Below, one piece after another: positions 1 to 8,790 of a stretch of 64,000 nucleotides of DNA (position 1 is the first letter of the stretch; each line of letters begins with the position of its first letter). A program made the position numbers and the translations under genes. A model generated the notes under the pieces. It worked only from the letters and a program-made list of their open reading frames with translations. It made no database searches and was not told the origin of the DNA. Source of the DNA: Candidatus Nitrososphaera evergladensis SR1 (GTDB lineage: Archaea; Thermoproteota; Nitrososphaeria; Nitrososphaerales; Nitrososphaeraceae); assembly GCF_000730285.1 (NCBI RefSeq), contig NZ_CP007174.1:1116001-1180000 (forward strand). The letters are read 5' to 3'.

Positions 1-16
1 CTTCTTTGCTTTATTG

Positions 17-367
17 TCAGCCAATTATCCTCACACCTTTTCCGTCCGGGTATTTCTTTATCAGGTCGTCAAGGCTTACCACCTTGCCTCCCATGTCGCC
101 GATCTTTTTGGCGGCAGACTCGGAGATTGAAAACGCGCAGACTGTCAATTTGTGGCCCAGATTGCCGGTGCCAAGCACCTTGCCAGGGACCACTATAACC
201 TCGCTTGCCTTTGTGACCTGCGCAAGCTTGCCCAGGTTGACCTCGCTCCTGTTGGACCTTGGGCCGGAAACGCGGCTTTCAAGATCCTTCCAGATAGGCG
301 CCTTGTTTTTCTTGGCCGCCTTGCGGAGGGTCCAAACAGTATTGTCGACTAGAGTGTTAGCGAACAT
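17..367 (-). CDS. rpl18e: Ribosomal protein L18e (large subunit)
   Basis: The 116-residue product has the L15e/L18e-type core: a basic N-terminal part (SRVSGPRSNRSEVNLGKL) followed by the glycine-rich turn VVPGKVLGTGNLGHKLTVCA, which in this family contacts 23S rRNA. Length is normal for archaeal L18e. It lies about 50 bp downstream of the RNA polymerase D gene on the same strand, the usual archaeal order rpoD-L18e-L13, so co-transcription is likely. Only 16 bases of the window remain beyond its stop and no L13 start is visible there. Confidence 0.9.
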   Translation of the reverse strand: MFANTLVDNTVWTLRKAAKKNKAPIWKDLESRVSGPRSNRSEVNLGKLAQVTKASEVIVVPGKVLGTGNLGHKLTVCAFSISESAAKKIGDMGGKVVSLDDLIKKYPDGKGVRIIG

Positions 368-416
368 AGTACGTCTTCTTCACGCTCCTAAATCTAGAAT
401 CCCCAAATAAACGTAC

Positions 417-1073
417 CTAGGCGCTCTTGGGTACCTTGAGCGAGCCTATGACCTGCTTGAAGTTCTTGATCTTGGACTGCAGGCGCTCCGTGGATTCTTT
501 CAGTATCTCTTCTGCCGTAAGGGCGCCGTTTGTTTCGATAATGAGCACTATTTCGCTTTCGTCCTTGCCGTCCTTGACTACTGCTGCTGACGTGGGCTGC
601 CACTTGGCGTGCTGCTTGCCTACGCCAAGGCGTGCGTACGCTTCAAACTTTAGTTTCTGGCTTGGGGCGAGCACGACTATTGGGATGTCCTTGCTCACCG
701 GCTTGACCATCTCGTCTTCTGAAACCATCTCGCCGGAAGTGACGACCTTGGTCTTGTCGGTGGCCTCTGCGTCAAGCACCAGGAGAACCCTGCACTTTGA
801 GCAACCAAGCGTGCTTCCGCAGTCGCACTCGTGGGGCATCACGAACCTGCCGGGGTCCGTCCTGAGCGGTATGAGGCCGAGGCGGTGGGCCACTGCCTCG
901 TCGTGCATGACTGACGAGTTTTCAAGGATTACGACATCATCGATTGCAAGCGTCGGGACCTCGCTTATGGCAAGGCGCCTGAGCGCGTTGACGTACTGCC
1001 TTGGAATATTGTTAAACTTGACAACGATCCTGTTATCTGATTTTTCAACAACTTCGACCGAAGGAGAAGCCAA
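417..1073 (-). CDS. rpoD: DNA-directed RNA polymerase subunit D
   Basis: Archaeal homologue of Rpb3/alpha, the assembly platform of RNA polymerase with subunit L. The N-terminal alpha-like motif NIPRQYVNALRRLAISEVP and the HRLGLIPLRT segment are clear. One cysteine cluster (C-x-C-x5-C-x2-C, in HECDCGSTLGCSKC) is present, but the ferredoxin-like Fe-S insertion found in some archaeal D subunits is absent. The open frame extends to 1169, but I choose the TTG at 1073 (reading (M)ASPSVEVVEKSD): a TATA-like TTTTTAAGG near 1107-1117 would start a short leader just before it, and the upstream residues do not look like the family. The result is 218 residues. Divergent from the SBDS gene. Confidence 0.92.
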   Translation of the reverse strand: MASPSVEVVEKSDNRIVVKFNNIPRQYVNALRRLAISEVPTLAIDDVVILENSSVMHDEAVAHRLGLIPLRTDPGRFVMPHECDCGSTLGCSKCRVLLVLDAEATDKTKVVTSGEMVSEDEMVKPVSKDIPIVVLAPSQKLKFEAYARLGVGKQHAKWQPTSAAVVKDGKDESEIVLIIETNGALTAEEILKESTERLQSKIKNFKQVIGSLKVPKSA

Positions 1074-1200
1074 TACTTCCGGAAGTTCCCAAAACGTCCT
1101 TAAAAATCTACCGAAACTTGCAAAAATTATCGGCTTGCAGGAAGAAGGAGTTGACACGCATAAATACATCTTGATTCAAAAAGCTGCTGTAGTAAGAGAT

Positions 1201-1890
1201 ATGACGGAGAACAAGTTCACCATAGTTCGCCTCGCAGTCGAAGGCGACAAGTTCGAGCTGCTGGTCAAGCCCGACCCTGCCCTCGAGTACAAGCTGGGCA
1301 AGAGGGCGGACATTTCAAGCGTGCTTGTTTCCGACGAAGTCTACTCTGACGCAAACAAGGGCTCCCGCGCTTCAAGCGAGAAGCTCATGAAGCACTTCAA
1401 GACCACCGATTCTGCAGAGGTGGCCCGGCAGATACTTGCCCGCGGGGAATTGAACCTCACCACCGACCAGCGCCGCAAGATGGTCGAGGAAAAGCGCAAG
1501 CAGATTGTGGCATACATCAACCGGAGTTTCGTAGATCCAAAATCGCACCTGCCGCACCCGATAACCAGGATAGAGGCCGCCATGGAGCAGGCAAGGGTGA
1601 GCATCGACCCGCACAAAAAGGCAGAGGACCAGGCCAAGGACGTGGTAGATGCCCTTCGTGCGATATTGCCATTAAAATCAGAGACTCTGAAGCTGATAGT
1701 GAGGGTGCCTCCGCAGTACGCGGGCCAGTCCTACAGCGTGATAAAGCCGGCCGGCGACCTAAAGAGCGAGGAGTGGCAGGCAGACGGCTCTCTGAGAGTG
1801 GTGATAGAGATGAACGCCGGCATGCGCGGGAACTTTATCGACCGGCTCGGCTCCGTGACCAAGGGAACGGCAGAAGTGAAAGAGGCATAA
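1201..1890 (+). CDS. sdo1: SBDS-family ribosome maturation protein
   Basis: A 229-residue SBDS/Sdo1 homologue. Eukaryotic relatives help release the anti-association factor from the 60S subunit; the archaeal protein is presumed to act in late large-subunit maturation. The N-terminal domain (KFTIVRLAVEGDKFELLVKP), the central helical domain (VARQILARGELNLTTDQRR, a hallmark) and the C-terminal ferredoxin-like domain (IVRVPPQYAGQSYSVIK) all occur in the expected order. The open frame continues far upstream only because it is antisense to rpoD; the ATG at 1201 gives the family N-terminus and follows a TATA-like AATAAATAC-type element near 1160. In many archaea this gene directly precedes rrp4; here an ada gene on the other strand separates them. 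Confidence 0.93.
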   Translation: MTENKFTIVRLAVEGDKFELLVKPDPALEYKLGKRADISSVLVSDEVYSDANKGSRASSEKLMKHFKTTDSAEVARQILARGELNLTTDQRRKMVEEKRKQIVAYINRSFVDPKSHLPHPITRIEAAMEQARVSIDPHKKAEDQAKDVVDALRAILPLKSETLKLIVRVPPQYAGQSYSVIKPAGDLKSEEWQADGSLRVVIEMNAGMRGNFIDRLGSVTKGTAEVKEA

Positions 1891-1917
1891 TGATGGCGCC
1901 TGCTTGAACGATGTTTT

Positions 1918-3012
1918 TTATGATCCGTGCGTTTGGGCGCGCGCCTCTTTTTTCAACAGCACCCGCTTGCGTTCTACGCCCCAGCGATAACCTGACAGCG
2001 CGCCGTCGTTTCTCACCACGCGGTGGCACGGAATTGCCACCGCAAGGGCGTTGGCTGCGCACGCCTGGGCCACGGCCCTGACCGATTTTGGGGAGCCGAT
2101 GCGGTTTGCAATGTCCGTGTAACTTGCCGTAGAGCCGGCCGGGATTTCACGTAGCGCCTGCCACACGCGCTGCTGAAATGCAGTTCCGCGGATATCAAGC
2201 GGCAGGTCAAGCCCGAGCGCAGGCGCTTCGACAAAGCCGACCACTTTTGAGACGAGTTGCTCGAACTTGGCATCGCCGCCGATCAGGTTGGCTCGCGGGA
2301 ACCTGTCCTGCAGATCGCGCACCAATTCGTCGGGGTCGTCGCCCAGAAGAATGGCGCAAACACCATGCTCGCTTTGAGCGACGAGGATAGACCCAAGGGA
2401 ACACTCTCCAACGGCAAAATGTATTTCTGTACTTGCGCCGCCGGCGCGGTAGTTCGAAGGTGTCATTCCCAATACCTCGTTTGATGTCTCGTAAAATCGT
2501 CTGTTCGAGCTGTATCCTGCGTCGTAAATAGCCTCTGTTACCGTTTCACTCTGGCCGAGTTCACTCCGAATGCGTTTTGCGCGGTGTGCCAGCGCGTACT
2601 CTCTTGGGGTGAGTCCAGCAACCTTCTTGAACACGCGGTGAAAGTGATACGTGCTCATTCCCGCGTGCTTTGCCAGTTCTTTGAGGCTTGGCGCGTTCTC
2701 TGATTCTTCGATGAGTCGGCAGGCTTGTGTGACTTTGGCCGCATGCTGCTCGGTCAGCGAGGGCTGGTTGGGCTTGCAACGCTTGCATGGACGGAGGCCG
2801 GCTTTCTCGGCTTCCTCACGCGTCATATGGAAGCGGACATTCTCCGGCCGCGCCCGGCGAGCAGCGCACGAAGGACGGCAGTACACGCCGGTGGTCTTGA
2901 CCGAGTAATAGAATGTGCCGTCTGCCTCGGTATCACGGGCGACGACAGACGCCCAACGGGGATCACCTTCCGTTGCAGCCGCAAGTTGCGCATTTTTCGG
3001 TGTCATGCTCAT
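1918..3012 (-). CDS. ada: Ada-type regulator / O6-methylguanine-DNA methyltransferase
   Basis: A 364-residue three-part protein. The N-terminal Ada metal-binding domain has the four-Cys pattern (VYCRPSC ... PCKRCKPN). The middle has an AraC-type helix-turn-helix (NAPSLKELAKHAGMSTYHFH). The C-terminal alkyltransferase domain has the active-site motif IPCHRVV followed by GALSGYRWG. In bacteria this architecture senses methyl phosphotriesters and activates repair genes while removing O6-methylguanine. A TATA-like TCTTAAATTC about 35 bp before the ATG suggests its own promoter. It points against both neighbours and sits between SBDS and the exosome operon, so insertion, perhaps by transfer from bacteria, is likely. 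A second, single-domain alkyltransferase lies at 41581. Confidence 0.92.
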   Translation of the reverse strand: MSMTPKNAQLAAATEGDPRWASVVARDTEADGTFYYSVKTTGVYCRPSCAARRARPENVRFHMTREEAEKAGLRPCKRCKPNQPSLTEQHAAKVTQACRLIEESENAPSLKELAKHAGMSTYHFHRVFKKVAGLTPREYALAHRAKRIRSELGQSETVTEAIYDAGYSSNRRFYETSNEVLGMTPSNYRAGGASTEIHFAVGECSLGSILVAQSEHGVCAILLGDDPDELVRDLQDRFPRANLIGGDAKFEQLVSKVVGFVEAPALGLDLPLDIRGTAFQQRVWQALREIPAGSTASYTDIANRIGSPKSVRAVAQACAANALAVAIPCHRVVRNDGALSGYRWGVERKRVLLKKEARAQTHGS

Positions 3013-3341
3013 AACGCTCTCTGCTTACAACTATCCGCAAAATGAATTTAAGACTATTGACGGCTTTTTGCTTTCAAATCCATGGGTGCCGATGCCTGAA
3101 ATTTCCTTCGCCCCAATCACGTTCATTTTGAAAAAATCAAGATCCGTCTTTTCTCGTCGGCTTTTTGTGCCAAGCCTTCTTGAGAATTTCGCTTGTTCAA
3201 TGATGCAGGCGATAGCAGTGGCACGGCGTCAGCAGCGATGACAATATTTTTTGTGCAAAAATGTGTGCAAGTCGTATAGGAATAACGCAAATTTTATCTT
3301 GGCGAGAACCGGAACCTCTTGTGAGTTGTGCAAATGGGTTA

Positions 3342-3350
3342 TTATATAAG
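3342..3350 (+). promoter_or_regulatory. TATA box of the exosome operon
   Basis: TTATATAAG stands about 90 bp before the rrp4 ATG, in AT-rich DNA after the divergent ada promoter. Transcription would start near 3370, just before a strong Shine-Dalgarno sequence and a 14-codon open frame, so this operon, unlike many here, has a leader. Confidence 0.6.
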
Positions 3351-3385
3351 TCGGATATTATTATTGCCCACAAGGAGAAGAAATA

Positions 3386-3430
3386 ATGAAATGGAACAGT
3401 CGTTTTGTGACGGGCTTTGCCCCGTGGTGA
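3386..3430 (+). CDS. Possible 14-residue leader peptide ahead of rrp4
   Basis: An ATG at 3386 follows AGGAGAAG (3372-3379) at ideal spacing and opens a frame MKWNSRFVTGFAPW that ends in TGA at 3428-3430. The stop overlaps GGTGA, the likely ribosome-binding sequence of rrp4, whose ATG is 10 bases further on. The arrangement could couple translation of the leader to rrp4. There is no homology evidence, and a chance open frame is possible. Confidence 0.3.
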   Translation: MKWNSRFVTGFAPW

Positions 3431-3440
3431 GTTAGCGTAT

Positions 3441-4274
3441 ATGAATGACGTGCGCAGAAGATATGTTATCCCCGGCGACAAGATAGTCGAGGGCAATTAC
3501 AGGCCGATAATGAACGTTGTAAGGTCGGGAAACGCGCTGATAGCAACCCGCATTGGCATTGCAGAGGCGGGCCGCGACGGCGTCAAGGTGATACCGCTGT
3601 CAGGAGTCTACATCCCCCGCGTAAACGACCTTGTGATAGGCAAGATAGTAGACCACACCTCGCTTTCATGGGAGGTGGACATCAACTCATGCTTCTCGGC
3701 TAACCTTCCTGCATCCGACGTCTTTGGCAGGGACTTTTCGCCTGCAAGGGACGACATGACAAAGCACCTTGCGATAGGCGACATGATAACGGCCCGAGTC
3801 GCGGCCTTTGACAGGACGCGCGACCCGATGCTGACCCTGCAGGACCGCGACCTTGGCAAGATACCAAGGGGCGAGCTGCTAAAGATATCAGCGACAAGGG
3901 TCCCGCGCCTGATAGGCAAGCGGGGCTCGATGATCCAGACGATAGAGCAGGCGACGCAGACTCGCGTGCTCATCGGCCAGAACGGCATCGTGGTCGTGAC
4001 GGGAAGAAGCCCAGAAGGCATAGAGCAGGCGGTAAAGGCTATAAGGATGGTAGAAGACGAAGCCCACACGGCCAACCTGACGCAGAGGATCAAGGTCCTC
4101 CTCAACGTGCCGGACACGCCGGCAGCAGCAGAAGAGGCGCCGCCCGCAAGTAGCAACGGTGGCAGTAGTGGTGGGGGGGCTCCGATACCGCCGCCGCAGC
4201 AGGAAGCAACCCGCGCGGATTCTTCAAGTGAAACACAACAAGGAAAAGAAATGGAGGTTCCAGATGAAAAATGA
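3441..4274 (+). CDS. rrp4: Exosome RNA-binding subunit Rrp4
   Basis: Cap subunit of the archaeal RNA exosome: it binds substrate and feeds it into the Rrp41-Rrp42 ring. Of 277 residues, the N-terminal domain ([14 protein letters not shown]) is followed by an S1 domain (about 60-140) and a KH domain ([21 protein letters not shown], about 145-210). The tail from about residue 225 is a low-complexity Ala/Gly/Ser/Pro stretch and longer than usual. An in-frame TTG at 3417 would add eight residues; I prefer the ATG because GGTGA stands in front of it. Its stop overlaps the rrp41 start (ATGA), so the exosome genes are translationally coupled. Confidence 0.93.
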   Translation: MNDVRRRYVIPGDKIVEGNYRPIMNVVRSGNALIATRIGIAEAGRDGVKVIPLSGVYIPRVNDLVIGKIVDHTSLSWEVDINSCFSANLPASDVFGRDFSPARDDMTKHLAIGDMITARVAAFDRTRDPMLTLQDRDLGKIPRGELLKISATRVPRLIGKRGSMIQTIEQATQTRVLIGQNGIVVVTGRSPEGIEQAVKAIRMVEDEAHTANLTQRIKVLLNVPDTPAAAEEAPPASSNGGSSGGGAPIPPPQQEATRADSSSETQQGKEMEVPDEK

Positions 4275-5011
4275 CACAGACAAGAAATTTGATAGATGAA
4301 AACGGCAAGAGGACAGACGGGCGCACGATTGACGAGCTGCGCAACGTCAAAATAGTCGTCGGCACCGTGAAAAACGCCGACGGCTCGGCTTACATTGAAT
4401 TTGGCAAGAACAAGATTGTGGCGGCAGTGTACGGGCCGCGAGAGGTGCACCCAAAGCACCTCGCGCAGCCCGACAGGTGCGTGCTGCGTTGCAGGTACCA
4501 CATGTCGCCGTTCTCGACAGACACGCGCAAAAACCCTGCGCCTTCAAGGAGGGAAGTCGAGATTTCAAAGGTGATGCGCGAGGCGCTAGAGCCGGCGTTG
4601 ATGCTTGAAGACTATCCGCGCGCTGCCATTGACGTGTTTGTTGAAGTGCTCCAGTCAGACGGCGGCTCCCGGTGCGCCGGCATCACAGCCGCGTCTGTTG
4701 CACTTGCAGACGCCGGCATCAACATGCGCGACATCGTCGCGGCGTGCGCGGCAGGCAAGGTCGACGAGAAAATAGTTCTTGACATCAACGACACCGAAGA
4801 CAAGGAAGGCGGAGCAGACATGCCAGTAGCGTACATGCCGAGGCTCGGCCAGGTGACTCTGATGCAGCTGGACGGCAAGCTGACAAAGGAACAATTCAGC
4901 GAATGCCTCGACAAGGCAATAACTGGCTGCAACATGGTCTACGAGATCCAGCGCCAGGCGCTGATGCAGAAATACTTTGGCAACGAAACGGAGGTCAAGG
5001 AAGAACAATGA
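4271..5011 (+). CDS. rrp41: Exosome catalytic subunit Rrp41
   Basis: Phosphorolytic 3'-5' exoribonuclease subunit of the RNase PH family, active in a hexameric ring with Rrp42. The 246 residues include the family start ([18 protein letters not shown]), the phosphate/RNA-binding region ([20 protein letters not shown]) and the catalytic segment ([19 protein letters not shown]) with the conserved aspartates after it ([21 protein letters not shown]). Start and stop both overlap neighbours by four bases (ATGA). Confidence 0.95.
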   Translation: MTQTRNLIDENGKRTDGRTIDELRNVKIVVGTVKNADGSAYIEFGKNKIVAAVYGPREVHPKHLAQPDRCVLRCRYHMSPFSTDTRKNPAPSRREVEISKVMREALEPALMLEDYPRAAIDVFVEVLQSDGGSRCAGITAASVALADAGINMRDIVAACAAGKVDEKIVLDINDTEDKEGGADMPVAYMPRLGQVTLMQLDGKLTKEQFSECLDKAITGCNMVYEIQRQALMQKYFGNETEVKEEQ

Positions 5012-5832
5012 GCACATCAAAACGTTCCTCGATAATAGTGGAGCACCTGCGCAAGCAGCAGATGCTTGACATGATGGCAAAGGGCAAGAGGATTGACGGC
5101 CGCGCGTTTGACGAGCAGAGGCCGCTAGAGATAGAGACGGACGTGATAAAGAAGGCAAACGGGTCAGCCCGCGTAAAGCTGGGCAACTCTGAGGTGATAG
5201 CAGGCGTCAAGGTGGAGACTGGCGAGCCGTTTGAGGGACTTGAGAACAAGGGCGCCCTCATCGTGTCAGCCGAGGTCCTGCCGACCGCGTCGCCGCACGT
5301 GGAGCCGGGCCCTCCAGACGAGGAGGTGATAGAGCTTGCACGCGTGGTTGACAGGGGGGTGCGGGAATCCGAGATGGTCGACCTTGAAAAGCTGGTGCTT
5401 GTAGAGGGCAAGGTCGTCTACACGATATTCGTGGACTGCAGCGTGCTAAACGCCGACGGCAACCTCTTTGACGCAACGTCGTACGCGACTGTTGCAGCAA
5501 TCCTGACGGCCAAGATACCCGTCCTTGAAATGCAGGAGGGCAAGGTGGTAGACACGGGCAAGACTATTCCGATGCCCGTTACAACGGTCCCCATCTCCAT
5601 CACGCAGGTCAGAATAGGCGATGCCATACTGGTCGACCCGACTGCAGAAGAAGAGGGCGCGATGGACGCGAGGATAACCATAACGACGTCGGACGAGGGC
5701 TATTGCGCGCTGCAAAAAGGCTACACGGGCTCGTTTACGATAGAGCAGATAAAGAAGGCGGGCGAGACAGCAAGAATTAAAGGAGAGGAAGTCCGCGCCA
5801 AGATAAAGGAGATAACGAATTATGGCACGTAA
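5008..5832 (+). CDS. rrp42: Exosome subunit Rrp42
   Basis: The non-catalytic RNase PH-like partner of Rrp41, needed for ring assembly and RNA binding. The 274-residue product starts [20 protein letters not shown] and has the family segments [18 protein letters not shown] and [17 protein letters not shown]. The longer open frame from 4903 is rejected because it runs inside rrp41 in another frame; the ATG at 5008 overlaps the rrp41 stop. The 3' end overlaps the L37Ae gene by 11 bp. Confidence 0.95.
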   Translation: MSTSKRSSIIVEHLRKQQMLDMMAKGKRIDGRAFDEQRPLEIETDVIKKANGSARVKLGNSEVIAGVKVETGEPFEGLENKGALIVSAEVLPTASPHVEPGPPDEEVIELARVVDRGVRESEMVDLEKLVLVEGKVVYTIFVDCSVLNADGNLFDATSYATVAAILTAKIPVLEMQEGKVVDTGKTIPMPVTTVPISITQVRIGDAILVDPTAEEEGAMDARITITTSDEGYCALQKGYTGSFTIEQIKKAGETARIKGEEVRAKIKEITNYGT

Positions 5833-6055
5833 AAAGAGCTCGACAGCCCTGAAGGGCCAAGGCGTCAAGTTCGGCGCCACGGTCCGCAAGCGCTATGGCA
5901 AGGTCTACCGCACGCTCCACAAAAAGCGCCGCTGCCCGTCCTGCGGGTCGCTGAGGTTTGGCAGAATCGCCTCTGGCATCTGGGAATGCCCCAAGTGCAG
6001 CTTCAAGATAGCGTCGGGCGCGTACGACATTGACCTCGAAAGCCTGCAGAGCTGA
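5822..6055 (+). CDS. rpl37ae: Ribosomal protein L37Ae (zinc ribbon)
   Basis: A 77-residue, basic large-subunit protein with a C-x2-C ... C-x2-C zinc ribbon (RCPSCGSLRFGRIASGIWEC followed by PKC). In archaea it is commonly encoded right after the exosome genes, as here. It overlaps rrp42 upstream and the Pcc1-like gene downstream, which fits one tightly packed operon. Confidence 0.94.
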   Translation: MARKKSSTALKGQGVKFGATVRKRYGKVYRTLHKKRRCPSCGSLRFGRIASGIWECPKCSFKIASGAYDIDLESLQS

Positions 6056-6278
6056 AATAAGGATCAGGGTCAAGGAGCCGTCAAAGGCAAGGCCGATTTA
6101 TTCCGCACTGGCTCCAGACCTGAAAAAACTGCAAGGAAAAAACGAAAGGCTGGGACTGACTGTCTCCGGCTCTTCTCTTGGTTTTTCAATCGAAACGGAC
6201 GACCTTGCGTCCCTGCGAGCAAACGTAAACTCGTATCTGCGTCTGGTCGACGCGGCACACCGGTGCCTAACGCTATGA
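6030..6278 (+). CDS. pcc1: Pcc1-like KEOPS subunit
   Basis: A small protein of about 82 residues that fits the Pcc1 dimerisation subunit of KEOPS, the complex that makes t6A37 in ANN-decoding tRNAs. The signs are the size, the fold pattern IRIRVKEPSKARPIYSALAPDL ... VSGSSLGFSIETDDLASLRANVNSYLRLVDAA, and the position between L37Ae and prefoldin beta, where archaea often keep pcc1. The only obvious start is a TTG at 6030 inside the L37Ae gene; the true start may be a little later at a non-ATG codon, so the first eight residues are uncertain. Confidence 0.75.
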   Translation: MTSKACRAEIRIRVKEPSKARPIYSALAPDLKKLQGKNERLGLTVSGSSLGFSIETDDLASLRANVNSYLRLVDAAHRCLTL

Positions 6279-6316
6279 TTTTATGTTGGTGTGCTTAACG
6301 TTTTTCGAATAGCAAC

Positions 6317-6718
6317 ATGAGTGAACAGGAACTTCCACCGTGGCTTAGAGAGCAAGTATCACGCTTACAACAACTGCAGCAGAACCTGCAGGCGATAATG
6401 ATGCAAAAGCAGCAGCTGGAAGTCGAGGCGGTGGAGACTGACCGCGCCCTTGAAGAGCTGAAAAAGGCAGGGCCGGAAGACGCCGTCTACAAGGCCGCCG
6501 GCTCTGTGATGGTCAAGGCAAAAAAAGACGACGTGGTAAAAGAGCTTGAGGAAAAGAAAGAGCTGTCTGCCACCCGCGTCAAGGTCCTTGAAAAGCAGGA
6601 AGGGCGCGTCAAGGACAACCTCAAGGAGGTCGAGTCCAAGATAAACGAGATGATACGCGGCGGAGGGGGTGGCCCGGGAGCCGCAGGCGCGGCAGGCCCA
6701 AAACCAAAGGCCGAATAG
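6317..6718 (+). CDS. pfdB: Prefoldin beta subunit
   Basis: Subunit of the hexameric chaperone that passes unfolded proteins to the thermosome. The 133 residues form two long heptad-rich coiled coils (about 8-55 and 75-115) around a short beta hairpin (YKAAGSVMVKAKKDDVVKEL), the usual prefoldin layout. The C-terminus carries a flexible Gly/Ala/Pro-rich tail. It closes the exosome-linked gene block, 38 bp after pcc1. Confidence 0.9.
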   Translation: MSEQELPPWLREQVSRLQQLQQNLQAIMMQKQQLEVEAVETDRALEELKKAGPEDAVYKAAGSVMVKAKKDDVVKELEEKKELSATRVKVLEKQEGRVKDNLKEVESKINEMIRGGGGGPGAAGAAGPKPKAE

Positions 6719-6763
6719 ATAAATAAAGAAAAAATATAGCCAAGAAGGGCACTCTGCATTTTT

Positions 6764-7495
6764 GTGCCGGCACGCATCGTAGTCGATGAAAGGGAGCGCC
6801 CTAGCGGCATCCCTGACATCCTGCGCAAGTCAGGAGTGGTTGTCGACTTTGCGCAGCTTGTAGTCGGCGACTATATCGTTTCTCCAGACACTGCCGTTGA
6901 GCGCAAGACCGTGCATGACCTTGTCCATTCTATATACGACGGCCGGTTGTACGTCCAGTGCGCGCAGCTTGTCAAGCACTACCAAAAACCCATCGTGATA
7001 ATCCAGGGCGACCTGACAAGGCTTGCAGAAATCCCTGACAACATTGAAGATGAGGAGAAAAAGAAAAAGATGGCCGAGCGCCTGCCGCTTGCCTTTGACG
7101 CGCTTGCCACCGTGGCGATGGAGTTTCGAATACCCGTGCTGCATGCGCCAGACGCCGAGCACGCCGCCGTCCTTTTGGGCACGCTTGCCGCAAAGGGACT
7201 GCAAAACGGGATAACGTCAGGCCCGCTCTTGAAAAAGATCCGCAAGGAAAACCCTGTTTATTTGCAGCAGCTGTACGTGCTGTCGTCGGTTCCGGGAGTA
7301 GGGGACAAGCTTGCCGCAAGGATGCTTGAAAAGTTCAAGACGCCCCAGCGCGCGCTCAACGCGTCGGCGGCGGAGCTTGCGACCATTCCGGGCTTTGGGC
7401 TTGCCCGCGCCCAGCGCCTGCGCAAGATACTCGACTCTGCGGCAAAGACAGACAGCGTGATACAAAAGACGCTCTTTGAATCTAATGAATTATAA
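6764..7495 (+). CDS. xpf: XPF/ERCC4-type structure-specific endonuclease
   Basis: A helicase-less XPF of the short archaeal type, 243 residues. The ERCC4 nuclease domain occupies about residues 1-140, with DERERPSGIPDIL, GDYIVS and the catalytic motif VERKTVHDLV. A tandem helix-hairpin-helix domain (SVPGVGDKLAARMLEKF ... TIPGFGLARAQRLRKIL) follows. Such enzymes cut 3' flaps and branched DNA and are usually stimulated by PCNA; the tail IQKTLFESNEL only loosely resembles a PCNA-binding box. The start is GTG at 6764. Confidence 0.92.
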   Translation: MPARIVVDERERPSGIPDILRKSGVVVDFAQLVVGDYIVSPDTAVERKTVHDLVHSIYDGRLYVQCAQLVKHYQKPIVIIQGDLTRLAEIPDNIEDEEKKKKMAERLPLAFDALATVAMEFRIPVLHAPDAEHAAVLLGTLAAKGLQNGITSGPLLKKIRKENPVYLQQLYVLSSVPGVGDKLAARMLEKFKTPQRALNASAAELATIPGFGLARAQRLRKILDSAAKTDSVIQKTLFESNEL

Positions 7496-7523
7496 AATCA
7501 GGGTGCAAACCAATGCCTCGCTT

Positions 7524-8297
7524 ATGACGCTAATAACCGTTGAAAGCAAGTGGCTTGCGGCCAACCTTGACAATCCAAACGTAGTTATACTTGACACTCG
7601 CGGCCAGATGCTCTACCGCTTTGGCCACATCAAAAACGCGCTTTCCCTCGGGATGGAGATGGTGGTGACAGTCGCGCCAAACGGCGCCAACCTCGTAATA
7701 GAGGGCGCGCAGGCAGAAAAGGTCTTTGGCAGTTATGGCATTGACGATTCAAAAAAAGTAGTGGTATACGGCGAGCAGGACGACCCGGCCGCTGCAAGGG
7801 TAGCCTGGAGCATAATGTACCATGGACATCCTGACGTTGCGCTTTTGGACACCGGCTTTTCAGTCTGGAAGCACCTTGGCCTGCCAGTCACCAGAGACGC
7901 GGCGCAAGCAAAGCCGGCGCAGTTCACGTCAAAGCCAAAGCCTGAGATAAGGATCGACGCCGAGGCCATCAAGGCAAAGGCCGGCGACCCATCGTTTGTA
8001 GTGGTGGACGCAAGGACTCGGCAGGAGCACATGCAGGCAAGAATACCCAATTCCGTCCTGCACGACTGGGAGCAGGGCGTGGGCGCAAACGGCTCGGCGT
8101 TTCTTTCGCCGGAAGAACTGAAAAAAGAGTTTGAAAGCAAGGGAATAACGCCGGACAAGGAGGTGGTGTGCTACTGCCACTCGGGCGTGCGGGCGTCGCA
8201 CAAGTACATGCAGTTCCGCCTTGCCGGCTATGAAAAGGTCCGGCTGTACGACGGCTCGATAATCGACTGGGCCATGCGCAGAAACCCTATCCGGTAG
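7524..8297 (+). CDS. Tandem-rhodanese sulfurtransferase
   Basis: A two-domain rhodanese of 257 residues. The N-terminal domain (VVILDTRGQMLYRFGHIKNA) lacks the active Cys; the C-terminal domain has it in VVCYCHSGVRASHKYMQF. Likely thiosulfate or 3-mercaptopyruvate sulfurtransferase; which substrate cannot be told from sequence alone. I take ATG at 7524 (MTLITVESKWLAANL), which matches the paralogue at 9693 in register; an ATG at 7485 would add 13 residues and overlap xpf. The last 11 bp overlap the convergent nob1 gene. Confidence 0.88.
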   Translation: MTLITVESKWLAANLDNPNVVILDTRGQMLYRFGHIKNALSLGMEMVVTVAPNGANLVIEGAQAEKVFGSYGIDDSKKVVVYGEQDDPAAARVAWSIMYHGHPDVALLDTGFSVWKHLGLPVTRDAAQAKPAQFTSKPKPEIRIDAEAIKAKAGDPSFVVVDARTRQEHMQARIPNSVLHDWEQGVGANGSAFLSPEELKKEFESKGITPDKEVVCYCHSGVRASHKYMQFRLAGYEKVRLYDGSIIDWAMRRNPIR

Positions 8298-8790
8298 AAA
8301 TTTTTTTGTACCTTCTTTTTAGCTTGTTGCCGCACAGCGGGCACTCTAGCTTTTCTGGTGAAAACGCCTTGCCGCATGCGCTGCAGTACGCAATATACCT
8401 CCGTGTCTCTCTGATGCCCTTGCCAGACGATGCGACCGTTTTGATTTCAAGCGTCGCGGCAACATTTGCAACCGCATAGTCGTCTGACGCCAAAGTGGCC
8501 TTGCGTTCTAGTGCAAGAGCAAGTATCGAAACGTCGGCGGCAGAAAGTTTCGCCAAGTCGCCTGTCTTTTTTGCGGCTGCGGCAACTGCGTCAATGCTTT
8601 TTCTGTCCGGGTCAAGCACCTGTAGGTTCCCTGCGTGTACGAGCGCGTCGAGGGCCGCAGCCTTGACGTGCTTTATTTCGTCAAAAACGGCGCTTGTAGT
8701 GACGCATTTTGCTCCTGACAAAAACGCAATCCCTGCGTAGAACGCGCTGGCGTCCAGTGCCAGCTCTTCTCTAGAACCCAAGTTTTGCAA
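8287..8790 (-). CDS. nob1: rRNA maturation endonuclease Nob1
   Basis: PIN-domain nuclease that trims the 3' end of 16S rRNA precursors. It has the PIN-domain acidic residues (ALDASAFYAG near the start, AADVSILALALE, ATLASDDYAV) and a C-terminal zinc ribbon (YCSACGKAF ... CPLCGNKL), the standard Nob1 arrangement in 167 residues. The start is a TTG that overlaps the end of the NAD kinase gene by about 20 bp; a second TTG three codons on is possible. It forms an operon with nadK. Confidence 0.9.
   Translation of the reverse strand: MQNLGSREELALDASAFYAGIAFLSGAKCVTTSAVFDEIKHVKAAALDALVHAGNLQVLDPDRKSIDAVAAAAKKTGDLAKLSAADVSILALALERKATLASDDYAVANVAATLEIKTVASSGKGIRETRRYIAYCSACGKAFSPEKLECPLCGNKLKRRYKKISTG

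Noticed and set aside
427-1200. Long plus-strand open frame continuous with SBDS
   Set aside because: It is antisense to rpoD, and the SBDS family starts at ATG 1201.
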